Shown here: piece by piece, positions 22,980-33,700 of the stretch
How the letters are laid out: every line of letters begins with the position of its first letter
Position numbering within the stretch: position 1 is the stretch's first letter
Source: Pedobacter sp. Leaf250
GTDB taxonomy: Bacteria > Bacteroidota > Bacteroidia > Sphingobacteriales > Sphingobacteriaceae
Direction: 5' to 3'
NCBI RefSeq assembly: GCF_920984735.1
Contig: NZ_CAKLBU010000008.1
Coordinates: 62,001-126,000, forward strand
DNA: 64,000 nucleotides
Notes under the pieces: generated by a model
The model's input: the letters and a program-made list of their open reading frames with translations, nothing else
Databases searched by the model: none
Told to the model about the DNA's origin: nothing
Translations under genes and position numbers: made by a program

Positions 22980-25796
22980 TTACATTCTCATCCTCATGCC
23001 GCCGCCGCCACCTTGGTTTGGCATTTGCATATCGCCACTCATATTTCTGCCGCCAATGCGGGTTAATGAGTAAGTAAACGAGAACATGAAATATCTTTTT
23101 AGCACATTGTAATTTAAATCGGTAATGGTATTATTAGTTGCTGTTCTGCTAATACCTTGATTTTGATTGAAAGCATCATTTACCGCAACTTTAAATGTTC
23201 CTCTATTTTTAAAGAACTGGCGGCTGATGTATGAGTTTACCAAAGTAAATTCGGTATTATAATCTTCTCCACGGCCTGTATTTTTAATGTAATCCAAATC
23301 AATAGCCAAACGGATATTTCCAGGAAACACGTAGCTGATATCGAAACTTGGGTTTAGCGTATAAAAATTGGTGGTTTGAGCCGGATTAGCAGAATAGGTA
23401 GCCCTGTTGTACGTTCCGGAAATACCACCTGTTAAATCGAACTTATCAAAGTTGGTTACCAAACTATAACGATTTGTTAAAGCGTAAGTATTGGTTACGT
23501 TTCTAAGCAAATCAGCAGGGTTGTTATTGGCTGTTGTAAAGTTTACGTTTCTGTTGTAATTAGCATTAAGTGAAGCATTTAAGTTTAGCTTTCTTTCAGG
23601 AAGAAGTGGTAAGCCAACGTTTATGCTTCCAGTACCTGAATATACTCCATCAACATTAACATACGTTGTTCTAATTTTACCAAAATCTACATCATTTTGA
23701 TCAGTAACCAATTGACTGCTGTTTCCGATTGCATTAAAAGTTTGGCTTAAATTTATGAAAGCGAAAAACATTCTGCTTTTAGCAAAATCGAAGTTGTTAT
23801 AGTTAATAGTTAAATTATTATTGAACGCCGGTTTCAATCCAGGATTACCTACAAATACACTTTGGGTATTGGTATTATCAGGTATAGGTTGAATTTGATT
23901 AATGCTTGGCTGTTGAGTATTACCTCTGTATCGAATATTTAATCTTCTTGCGTTACTAAAGTTATACCTGAAATTAGCCGAAGGTGTTAAATTGATAAAG
24001 TTTTGTGTTCTCACCATACCCGTGGTAACGTTTGTATTTACACGGTTGGTTTGTTGTGCGGCAATACCGATATTCCAATTGTATTTTTTTTCATTTGTAG
24101 TGTAACTCACACCAGCAGCATTTGTTAAAGTTTGATTTTCGTAAATGTTGGTATAATCTAAATTTACTAAATCATATTGCCCACTTGCAGAATTAAAATC
24201 TAAAACCTGTCTGCCCTGATTATCATGGGAATATCCATTCTGATAATTTAACTCTAAACTTGTTGTTTTAGAAAGTGGTTCAGTATAAACTACCCTAGAT
24301 GTATTGTTAATCGAATTGCTATTAACTTTATTCAATTGATCTATTAGTGAAGGTGTAGTTACATTGTTTACTGTATTGCTTTCAGAAATGTAATTGTATG
24401 TATCTGCATCGTTATTATTAATGCTGGTATTTACATTTAATGAAATCGTTCTGCCACGTCTCTTAAATTTTTTGCGAACCAATAAGTTGTTGGTAATGTT
24501 AGGTGTAGAAGAATTACTGATATACCGCTGATCTCCAATAGTTGATGTAGCGATTAGGTTTCTATTGTAAGTGCTTAAATTTGTTGCATCCGATTCTGTA
24601 AATGAAACATTTGGTTGAATTTTTATGGTTGTAGATGAATCCAGCTTGGTATCAATCATAAAATTTAACCTGTGGTTAATTCGATCTGTGTTGTTATCTG
24701 CAGTGTTGTTCACGGTGGTAATCGAATTTCCCAATAAGTTTTGTGTAAAACTGGTTTGCTGATTAGAAACATCCGATCGGTTAAAAAAGTAACTTCCTTG
24801 GATTTGAGTTCCATCTTTGTAAGTATCGGCAAAGTTTAAACCGCCAGCATTTGTATTGGTAATACCACCGCTACCTGCGCCACTTCCGCCACCACCAAAG
24901 TTACCACGGCCACCGCCACCAAATCCATTTCCAACGCCATTACCCTGGCCAAAACTTTGTTTATTTACGTTGTTAAACTGCCCGATTACGCTAAATTGCT
25001 GATCGTTATCAAATTTGTTTACGTTAATACTGGCATCATATCTATCATCAGTACCATAACCAACAGTGCTATTCCCGAAATAACCTTTCTTCATACCAGC
25101 TTTCGTTGTGATGTTTAATATCTTGCTACGTGTACCATCATCAACTCCAGAAAATTGTGATTGCTCCGACATTTCATCAATTACCTGAATTTTATCAACC
25201 ATATCGGCTGGAAGATTTTTTGTAGCCAAAAGAGGATCGCTTCCAAAGAATTCTTTTCCATCTACCTTAACTTTGGTAACGGTTTCGCCTTGTGCTTTTA
25301 TACTTCCATCTTTTGCCACTTCTACACCAGGAAGTTTCTTTAAAACATCTTCTACAACCGCATTTTCACGCACTTTAATTGATTTTGCATCAAATTCTAA
25401 TGTATCTGTTTTAACAACAACAGGAATACTTGCCGTTACGTTTACATCTTTCAGGTCGAGACCATCATCACTCATGGCAATTTCTCCGGCATTCACTGCG
25501 GCTTTGGCCACTTCAATATCTTTTGTTGTTGTTTTCAAACCTAGAAAGGCAGCATATATTCTATATTTTCCAGGAGCAATGGCCTTAAAGCTAAATGTTC
25601 CATCGGGGTCACTTTGGCCCGAAGCTACCACTGCAGAATCTTTTAAACTTCTTACAGCTATGGTTGCATAATCAACAGGTTTTTTATCTTTAGCACTGAT
25701 CACCTTTCCAGTAATCGATCCGGTATTTTGAGCTTGAGCGAAATAACCGCAAAAAATAAGAACAATGAAAACTGCTCTTTGAACGTTCTTCTTCAT
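22980..25796 (-). CDS. Outer-membrane beta-barrel protein, paralogue of the 20048 gene
   Basis: A 938-residue protein with the same architecture as its neighbour: signal peptide (residues 1-22, ending in YFAQAQN), carboxypeptidase-regulatory domain (GSITGKVISAKDKKPVDYAT), plug-like segment (VEDVLKKLPGVEVAKDGSIK, KVKVDGKEFFGSDPLLATKN), then an Asn-rich barrel. A long Gly/Asn stretch lies at residues ~280-305, and the C-terminus is Gly/Met-rich (GGGGGMRMRM). It shares many identical blocks with the downstream protein across its whole length, so a tandem duplication followed by divergence is clear. It has its own terminator. Outer-membrane location follows from the family; the ligand is not visible. 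Confidence 0.88.
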   Translation of the reverse strand: MKKNVQRAVFIVLIFCGYFAQAQNTGSITGKVISAKDKKPVDYATIAVRSLKDSAVVASGQSDPDGTFSFKAIAPGKYRIYAAFLGLKTTTKDIEVAKAAVNAGEIAMSDDGLDLKDVNVTASIPVVVKTDTLEFDAKSIKVRENAVVEDVLKKLPGVEVAKDGSIKAQGETVTKVKVDGKEFFGSDPLLATKNLPADMVDKIQVIDEMSEQSQFSGVDDGTRSKILNITTKAGMKKGYFGNSTVGYGTDDRYDASINVNKFDNDQQFSVIGQFNNVNKQSFGQGNGVGNGFGGGGRGNFGGGGSGAGSGGITNTNAGGLNFADTYKDGTQIQGSYFFNRSDVSNQQTSFTQNLLGNSITTVNNTADNNTDRINHRLNFMIDTKLDSSTTIKIQPNVSFTESDATNLSTYNRNLIATSTIGDQRYISNSSTPNITNNLLVRKKFKRRGRTISLNVNTSINNNDADTYNYISESNTVNNVTTPSLIDQLNKVNSNSINNTSRVVYTEPLSKTTSLELNYQNGYSHDNQGRQVLDFNSASGQYDLVNLDYTNIYENQTLTNAAGVSYTTNEKKYNWNIGIAAQQTNRVNTNVTTGMVRTQNFINLTPSANFRYNFSNARRLNIRYRGNTQQPSINQIQPIPDNTNTQSVFVGNPGLKPAFNNNLTINYNNFDFAKSRMFFAFINLSQTFNAIGNSSQLVTDQNDVDFGKIRTTYVNVDGVYSGTGSINVGLPLLPERKLNLNASLNANYNRNVNFTTANNNPADLLRNVTNTYALTNRYSLVTNFDKFDLTGGISGTYNRATYSANPAQTTNFYTLNPSFDISYVFPGNIRLAIDLDYIKNTGRGEDYNTEFTLVNSYISRQFFKNRGTFKVAVNDAFNQNQGISRTATNNTITDLNYNVLKRYFMFSFTYSLTRIGGRNMSGDMQMPNQGGGGGMRMRM

Positions 25797-25945
25797 TAGA
25801 AAAAATTAGATATTAATACAAAACTAAGCTATCAGACTAAGCGAAGTTTAAAAGGTTTGGTTAAGATGTGTTAAATGAAAGGTAACATTTTAAATACAGC
25901 ATTTAGGATGAAGCCGTATTGGGAAGATTGAGCGTTAAAATTAAT

Positions 25946-26071
25946 CTATTTATTAGTTGATGGATAACTTTTATAATAAACCTTTGGGCAATTACAGCCT
26001 TTTTTAAAAATACCGCAGCTACTTAAGCTTAAACATGCGCCAACAATCAGTAAACTAAGTATTTTTTTCAT
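25946..26071 (-). CDS. 41-residue lipoprotein
   Basis: A short frame on the minus strand starts at the ATG at 26071. It encodes MKKILSLLIVGACLSLSSC then GIFKKGCNCPKVYYKSYPST and NK. The signal peptide and lipobox LSSC with Cys19 are typical of Bacteroidota lipoproteins, and two further Cys lie in the GCNCP motif. The start overlaps the 3' end of the VanZ-like gene by 17 bases, suggesting translational coupling. Too short to assign a family, but a perfect signal peptide in such a short frame is unlikely by chance. Confidence 0.68.
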   Translation of the reverse strand: MKKILSLLIVGACLSLSSCGIFKKGCNCPKVYYKSYPSTNK

Positions 26072-26453
26072 CGAGGTTTAATTTGTGAAGTAGTATGTAA
26101 CTAAATACAGCCATAAAAGCACCTAACATATCGCAGCCAAAATCCCACCATTCTGCCGAACGGTAAGTAAAAACTTTCCACTGTAATATTTCGATTGTAC
26201 CACCAATAATGGCATTAATCAGGATGATTTTAAAAATGGTTAACGTTCTAAAGCCGTAATTATTTTGATATTTTATTTTGCCATAAAATAATAATACAGA
26301 AAGGACAAAGAAAAAGCCCAAGTGGGCCATTTTATCAAAGCCTTTAAAGAAAAAACCATCTCCATCAGAATCTGGCATTTTAATATTACAAAGCACCAAG
26401 ACAACAATTGTCCAGAATATGGCCCATTTTTGTCGTTTTAGTGCTTCGTACAA
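26055..26453 (-). CDS. VanZ-like membrane protein
   Basis: A 132-residue protein with four hydrophobic helices: residues ~10-25 (WAIFWTIVVLVLCNI), ~43-58, ~74-90 and ~108-125. The KMAHLGFFFVLSVLL segment after the first loop, the EILQW motif in the third helix and the DFGCDMLGAFMAV segment in the last are characteristic of VanZ-family proteins. Their cellular function is generally unknown outside teicoplanin resistance. It follows gcvH by 12 bases and overlaps a small lipoprotein gene, an arrangement that looks like an operon. Confidence 0.82.
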   Translation of the reverse strand: MYEALKRQKWAIFWTIVVLVLCNIKMPDSDGDGFFFKGFDKMAHLGFFFVLSVLLFYGKIKYQNNYGFRTLTIFKIILINAIIGGTIEILQWKVFTYRSAEWWDFGCDMLGAFMAVFSYILLHKLNLDEKNT

Positions 26454-26465
26454 AATATGGTAAAA

Positions 26466-26846
26466 TTAAGCGCCAACTAAAGCCTGGTAAGCTTCTGCGG
26501 TTAGTAATTCTTCAACTTCAGCTAATTCTGATAATGAAACTTTAACCATCCAACCTTTACCATAAGGATCTGAATTTACCAATTCTGGGTTATCATTTAA
26601 TTCAGCATTGATTTCTAAAACGGTTCCAGTTACTGGCATATATAAATCTGAAACTGTTTTAACCGCTTCAACAGTGCCAAAAACTTCTTCTTTAGCCACT
26701 TCAGAGCCTACGCTGTTGATATCTACGTAAACGATATCGCCCAATTCGCGTTGTGCAAAATCAGTAATACCGATAAAAGCTTCATTACCTTCAACCTTAA
26801 CCCATTCGTGGTCTTTTGTGTATTTTAATTCTGATGGAAAATTCAT
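26466..26846 (-). CDS. gcvH: Glycine cleavage system H protein
   Basis: A 126-residue lipoyl-carrier protein that shuttles the aminomethyl group between the P, T and L proteins of the glycine cleavage complex. Landmarks are [35 protein letters not shown] and [20 protein letters not shown], with the lipoyl Lys in VEAVKTVSD (residue ~63), and [19 protein letters not shown]. It is first in a gcvH-vanZ-lipoprotein cluster. The P and T genes are not in the window. Confidence 0.96.
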   Translation of the reverse strand: MNFPSELKYTKDHEWVKVEGNEAFIGITDFAQRELGDIVYVDINSVGSEVAKEEVFGTVEAVKTVSDLYMPVTGTVLEINAELNDNPELVNSDPYGKGWMVKVSLSELAEVEELLTAEAYQALVGA

Positions 26847-27063
26847 TATGATTTAACTTGTTTACTATGAATGCCTTGTGTTAGTTTCGTTTTTGGTATA
26901 GCAGTGCTTTTTTGCAAACATTAATTTAATTGCCAACAGTTCAAGCATGCCAAGGCCTCAAAAATACAATTTAGTTTAGCCATTAGCAAAGACTGCTAAA
27001 TAAGTTTTGGATATTCATCGCATTTTATCTAATTACTTAAAATACTTTCAAGCTATTATACTA
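26847..27063. other. Intergenic stretch without recognisable features
   Basis: This part of the ~500-base gap upstream of gcvH shows no convincing frame, promoter or RNA structure. Confidence 0.4.
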
Positions 27064-27163
27064 AAAGGGAGATAACATCGAATTTTATACCCGAGGATCA
27101 AATGCAAATAATAATACAAGCTTAGTAGCGGGATTCAGATATAATTTTGGCTTGTCAAAATAA
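27064..27163 (+). pseudogene. C-terminal relic of an outer-membrane beta-barrel/porin gene
   Basis: The last ~33 codons before the stop at 27161-27163 read GDNIEFYTRGSNANNNTSLV then AGFRYNFGLSK. This ends like the final strand and loop of Bacteroidota porins (alternating hydrophobic pattern, FRYNFGL near the end). An in-frame TAA lies just upstream, and no start codon or body of the gene remains. I read it as a decayed remnant. A chance match is possible but the ending is very barrel-like. Confidence 0.5.
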
Positions 27164-27263
27164 TTATTTAAAGTTTTTACTGACCCTAAATGGCTATTTT
27201 ATGAATGCTAGAAACGACCTAATTTTGCATTGTTAATTTATTCGGGACGATAGATTAAATAGT

Positions 27264-27299
27264 AAACGCTTTGCTTGTTAAATAGCAAAGCGTTTTTTT
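27264..27299 (+). terminator. Orphan terminator hairpin
   Basis: AAACGCTTTGC / GCAAAGCGTTT, perfect 11-bp stem with a 10-nt loop and a T7 run on the plus strand. No plus-strand protein gene lies directly in front, only the relic at 27064-27163 and a TAATTTTG box at 27220-27227. Confidence 0.85.
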
Positions 27300-27313
27300 C
27301 TAACCAAATATTT

Positions 27314-27341
27314 AAAAGCCTTCCAATTTTGGAAGGCTTTT
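27314..27341 (-). terminator. Terminator after the LuxR-type mini-gene
   Basis: AAAAGCCTTCC / GGAAGGCTTTT with loop AATTTT, abutting the stop codon of the minus-strand gene. It has T runs on both strands and can act in both directions. Confidence 0.85.
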
Positions 27342-27342
27342 A

Positions 27343-27573
27343 TTATACCTTAAGTAAGCCGTATTTATAAGCAAATGATACCAAAGATGCACTATTTTTT
27401 GTTTTGGTTTTAGCGAATAAGGTTTTTCTTATCGCTTCAATTTTGTTTTCATTAAGGTTTAATCTTTGGCTTATCTGACTATAAGTAAGACCTTCTGCTA
27501 TCAGTTCAATCGTCTTAATCTCCTGATCATCAATTCCCATCAGTTTTGGGATGGCCACATTATTGCTTTCCAT
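27343..27573 (-). CDS. LuxR-type helix-turn-helix mini-protein
   Basis: A 76-residue protein consisting of little more than a GerE/LuxR DNA-binding domain: IDDQEIKTIELIAEGLTYSQ, then ISQRLNLNENKIEAIRKTLF and AKTKTKNSASLVSFAYKYGL. The usual recognition-helix layout is present. I prefer the ATG at 27573 (MESNNVAIPK) over the upstream ATG at 27603, because the extra residues are not part of the fold. No receiver or sensor domain is present, so it either responds to another protein or is a stand-alone regulator. Target unknown. Confidence 0.75.
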   Translation of the reverse strand: MESNNVAIPKLMGIDDQEIKTIELIAEGLTYSQISQRLNLNENKIEAIRKTLFAKTKTKNSASLVSFAYKYGLLKV

Positions 27574-27729
27574 AGTGAATGAAATGAACAAGAATGTAGC
27601 CAAAATGTTTTGACCTAGCCTTTTTACAACTACAAAATCTAAACTTTATGAATTCTAGATTTGAGATTTAAACTCAAATTATAACAAAAGAGCATTTTTG
27701 TGTTTAGTAATATCGGGTAAAATCATGTT

Positions 27730-30700
27730 TTAGTTTAGCGTAAATCTTAAACTAAACCCGAAATTGCTAAATGCCGTATTAAACGTTTGCGAAGTATAAG
27801 GCTTTGTAATATTGGAATCGTAAAATAATTTGATGTTGAATTTCTGATTTAAAACATAATCAACACTTGGTCTGAGTGTGATGTTTTTTGCTCCGGATGA
27901 TATTTCAGCTTCGGTAACATCAGCACGGTAAATTACCGTTTTATTATCACGAATGGCAACATCCAGTTTAAAGTCCATGTTGTTATCCATTTTTAAACTT
28001 TTAAACCAACCGAATGGGAAACGGAATTTGTTGGTTCTGTAACCCAGACCTAAAACCATATTGTTCTCTGATAGTTGAGCCAATTGACTATTTGCCAAGC
28101 TTAGTCCTAATAATCTCGATCGGTTTAGCTCAAAAGTAGCAGTTAGGTTATTTTTAAACTTGGTATCTACACCAACCAAAGGAGAGAAATATTCTGAAAT
28201 GGTAACTTGAGCAAATTGGTATTCTGGTAAGAAATTATTATTTGCATCTCTGTTAACAGAAAAACCATTAGTTTCCTGATACCTCAACAATGAATTAAAT
28301 CCATTAATGTTATAGGCTGAGCGATAACCATGGCGAATATCGACCGAAGAAAATTTATCGGCAATGAAAGGAATTCTTGTTAAGCCATTGTAGGTTAAAC
28401 TCCAGTTTGGTAAAGGAATACGAGGGAATGCATTTAGCTTCATTTTACCTGGATCTTTACCTGCATACGCCGCCATAAAAGCCGAAATAATTACATCCTG
28501 ACTTTCTTTGCTGTAACCATCTGCAAAACCAGCTGTTTGTCCGCCAGAGTTAGGGTTTTGTGCGCCCAACCTTCTGGAAACGATAATTCTGTTGGCCATA
28601 AATTGATTGAACAGTGTAGAGATAATGCTTGAATTTTTCTCCTTGAATGCGGTTCCTAAAGCGATGTAAGAAATACTGTAATCGCCAGTGGTAATAGCGC
28701 TTAAATTTTCAAATGAACCTACACTGGCTTCGTACCTGAAGTTGGTAGAAAAATTTCGGGTTTGCGCTTTGTTAGCACGTAAGGTAATTCGTAAATCTTT
28801 AAATGGCTCAATTTGCCCAGTGAATTGTAAATCCTCTCTTAAAGTATTTACATAAAGTTGCGTTTGCAAAGTATCAGTAGTTAACCATCCGTTGTTTAAG
28901 GCCATATCACGAATATCACGTTGACTACCAAATGCGAAACCTACACCCGGTGCACCTGTGGCATTATCAATACCAAAGTATCTCGTAGTTGGCAAATAGC
29001 CAGGTAAAAATATCCCTTTTGTTTGAACGTAATTGGCATTTAAATTTTTAACACTCGTTATTAAGTTGATGAAGAAATTTTTAACTTTTGCACCATCTTG
29101 ATTGTTGCTGGCATTTCTGATAAAACCAAATTTGTTGTATAAAGTAACGAGATTCAAACTTGGGTTAACCTGTATGTTTCTGCTATTTTGAATGGTGTTG
29201 CCCAGGTTAATATTTGGATCTAACAAAGTCGATAATGGTTCCGTTTGCCAGTTGAAATTGGTTCCGTAACGGGTTTTAACGGTAACCCAATTCATGCCCG
29301 GGATTTTATCAATCGGAAGATTATAGGTTACATTTAAATTGTGGTTATAATCCGTTGTACGGCCTAGGCGTTTTAAATTTTGCCAAACGGTATCGCGTTT
29401 TAAGCCTTCTAATCTACCATCAGGTTCATCAATAATCGAATAATTTGTCGCGTTAAAATCAAGCTGTAAAGAGCGGGTGAGGTTCCAGGCAATGCCATAA
29501 ATCCTGCTCATTCTAAAGTTCTTGTTAAAGGTTGTGCCAAATCCATTCTGATAAATTGGAATGCTGTTATTTGGATCATTATTTCTCAAAGTATTTTCTG
29601 AGTATAAACGATCTACATCAATCCTAAAGTTGATGGCGCTTGGGAAAATACTGAAGTTAAAATCACGCACAAGTGCCAGCATATTCGATTTGATAATTTT
29701 TTCGAATGGTGCATACGTTTTAGCTTCTTTGGCATAACTATATTGCAATGATCCTCGATAGGTATTTTGAATGCTGCTTTGATTAATGAAATCGCGGTGA
29801 TTGTATTCCGTGAATGCATAACTAACGGCGAAGTTTTCAATATCCCATAAACGAACAGGTTTGGCGTTATTTGTACGCTCTTTGCGCACATTGGTAAAAT
29901 TAATTCCTCTCCGAACAGTGTAATCCTGAGAGAAATTTAATATTGAATCTTTTTCTGCTTTTGTAGATTGATCCAATGCATTTTTCAATTCGATATCTGG
30001 AGTGCGGGGATTAAACTGCGGGGTTGAAACCTGTTTCGAATAATTTACAAACATTGGTATTTTAACACCCGATTTTTGTGGTAAAAACTTACCCAATTCT
30101 ACAGCAGAAGATACATCCAAGAGCACATTATCTGCCCGGTTACGTTCGCTCACTTTCGAATCAATTGTTCCGAAACCGATAGTTGATTTACTTCCAGATA
30201 TGTTAACATCAGCAAAGTCTGCCAATTTTAAATTCAATCTTGCTGTAGCAGCCCATCCACCGCGTTCATCAAACTCAGTTAAACGTAATTCGTTAAACCA
30301 CACCAAAGCATCCTTATCCAAGCCATCATCAGCCTCTGCATTGGATAAACCGCGAAGTGGATTTTTAATCCCCAACATGTAAACCCTTACTTTACTCATA
30401 TCTGGCTGGCCTTTTACCACAACCGTTCTGTCGCCATCGGTATAGGTAAATGGTACATTAATTGGCCAAGGCTGCCCACTACTTTGCTTTGCAACATTAC
30501 GGGCAAGCTTAGCATTCTGAAACAAAGTTAAATCGATATCCATGCGGTTTGCTTCTGGCCAAATCGCATCAGGATCACTTGTTCCTGGCAGCGTTACCTT
30601 TAGCGGCATCACATACTCGTAATAGTTATCCTGGTTATCTGTTCCAATTCTTAAAAAAGCCGCTACATCTCTATCATTTAATATTTGATTGTTTACCGCT

Positions 30701-33700
30701 TCGGCATGAACAAACATTTCTAAATGTTTATAAGATCTAAAATCACTGTAAGCCGTTTTAAAGGCTGATCTGCCGTAACCATCGCGTAGGTTTTTAACCG
30801 TTACCGAAAGCGATTGCTCATTCAACCGGGTGTCGCCTCTGTAGTTTGAGTAGTCACGCTCGCGAAGAATGCCTGGAGGCGTTACATAAGGAATTGGAGA
30901 ACGTTTTCCATTTTCCTCAATATTTACTGTTGATACTTCAACTGTAGAATTATCTGGCGTTAGCGCAGGTAAAGATGGATCAACAATTACCTGATTGGCC
31001 TCATTCTTAACGTTGTATTCTCTCCATTCGCCACGAATTAACTGCAATTTAGCAAAGCGCAAAATAGTGGTATCAGCAAAGTTTGTCATAAACAATCTGA
31101 AAAAACGAATAGATTTAAAATCCTGAATGTTACCTACTTTCTTTTGATATTGTGAAATAGGAACACGGAACTGATACCATGTTGCAGCCTGCGTATTTCC
31201 ATTGGCCAATTTAACCTGCGACGTAACTTTATCCGTAACAAAGTTCTGCCCTACAACTAAATCATTTTGACGCATAGAAACCTTGTACTGGAAATATTCA
31301 TCGCTCTGCGTCATGTTGTTGTCGCGATTAATGTCTTCACCATCAGGTAAAGCTGTTGATGCAGAATTTTCGATCCCCAACTCTGCTTGTGATTGTTGCG
31401 AAGTTTTCGAGTTTCCTTCTGGACCATTGTATTTCTCGTATCGCTTTAAAATACCAGCATTTATGGCATCTAATTGTGGGCCTCTGAAATAAGTATAATT
31501 ATCTGATGATGGATCCGCATCAATGGCTGCGGCTGCAGTTCCGTTCAGCTGTGCTTTAATTTGGTTGATGGCCGTAGCAAATTTTGTTCTTTCATTTGCA
31601 TCCGATAAACCATCTAAACCTACATCCTGTGCTCTACGGGCATCCGGATCGTTATCAAAAGCCTGAATTACTGGTTGCAGTTTTGGCACTCTTCCCCAAT
31701 TTGTTTCATCATATTTTGATGGATCTTCTCCGGCTGGCAAACCATTTTCCAAAGATTTTCTGCCATCTTTTAAAATATCTTCTGAAATATTACCAAGATT
31801 GAAGTAAAGATCTCCACCTGCTGTATTCGATTTGTTATAAATGAATGGATCGAGTACCCAAAACTCAATAAAACCCACATTTAAAGCCTCAAAATCATTG
31901 GTTTCGATTTTACGTTGAAAGCCTCCCCATTTAGTTCTTGGGGTAATAAATTGACCATCGGGCTGGAAACCTGTTGTTACATAATTGTAAGGACCACGAA
32001 CAGTAGGATAGTAAGCCACATCTAAAGTGGTTATATTAAATGCCTGTCCGGTTGCAGTTTCTTTAAATGGGAAAACTTCTTGCTCAATTACTTCTCTTAC
32101 ATAGTGGTTAGAAAGCTCATTCCTGTTATTACGAATATTCGTTGGCGTTGTAGAAGCTGCAGAATTGTAAAAAGTTGGGTCGATATTGTAAAATGCAATT
32201 CTCGCTCTGTTGTAGCCATATTCTAAATTATCAACCAATTGTGATTCGGGAAAATCTTGAGGCGTACCGGAAAGTTGCCACGAAATGGCGCTTTTTAAAT
32301 CGATGATTGATCTCGAAGCCTCGAAATCATCCAGATAACTTACACCGTTTTTAGTGCCAGCAAAGTTTAATGCTCTTGGATGTCCGGGAATTAATTGTGC
32401 GTATTCACCGTAAAAATTTACACTCGATGGTGCTTTGGTAGAAAGAAATGGTAATTTATCTACTAGTTTGGTTAGAAATCTTGATGGTGAACTATAATTG
32501 ATATCAGCGCCCCAAATGGTGTTGGAAATTGGTTCTTCGCCTAAATTAACTTTTTGGGTAAGTGGCTTTTCGGTCAAGTTCATGATGGTACCACCCAAAT
32601 TAAGCTTATTATTTACACGATAATCTAAACGTGTTCCAAAAAGCGACCGTTGTTGAAGACCAAACAGTTCGTTATTTTCTGTTGTAATTCTAATTGGCTG
32701 GCCAGAAGTAAGCAAAGCTTGATTAATGATACTTACTCTTCCGCCCTGATAGTCGACAGTGAAATCTACTCCTTCTGTTAAAGGCATTGTTCCGGCAAAT
32801 ACCTTTACCGATCCTTCTGGAACATTTATCGCGTTTAAGCTAAATTCCGAAGAAATTTCCGATTGATAATTTCCTTTTAAAATGTATCTGTTCTGGTTTT
32901 GGAAAAGCTGTTTGGCAATAGTTTGTGTCGAATCGTAAAGCGCTGTAAATGTGTATTTATCAATTAACGCTTGCTCGCTCGGTAAAAACTTCGAAGCTAA
33001 ATCCTGACCGAATGGTTCTATTAAAGGGAAAATAATTCTTCCATTTGCCGGATCAATGGTGATGTAGCCAGTATTGGTATTATTGGTTAACGCCGCTAAT
33101 CCCGTGTTCGAAAGATTGGACCCAAACGGGCTATTCAGGTTTTGGCTGCTGGATGAAAAGTAAGAGCCAAATGCATTATTGGCGGCCACGAAATCGAAAA
33201 TTCCATCGGGTTTCCGCTCATTCTGTTGATTAAGCCTATCAAATTCGGTCAGCGCAATCCACTGTTTGTTGGCTGTATTCTGGCCTTCAGTCATGATTGG
33301 TTTTTCAACACCGGTTTCGTTATCAATCCTAAAAATATCCAATTTAAAGTTTACCGGACTAATTTGATATCCACCAATTGAATAGATGTTTTTCATCATT
33401 AAATCCCAGGTTGGCAAATTAATCTTGTTGATATCATTCTTCAGCATTTTAGCGTAAAGCACCTTTGGATTTGCCGCATCAAAACTTACATCGGTAGAAA
33501 ACTCACCTACCTGATATTCGACTCCGTTGTAGGTATAACGATAAGCAACCGCTAAAACTTCATCGCCATTTAGTGGATTATTTAAGGAAATATAACCCAA
33601 CTGAGGCTGGAAAGTAAACTCACGCTCGGTTAATTTTCTAGCGTAGGTTAACTTGGCAAAGTTATCGGTAACACCGGTTGATTGAAAAAAGGAAATTACC

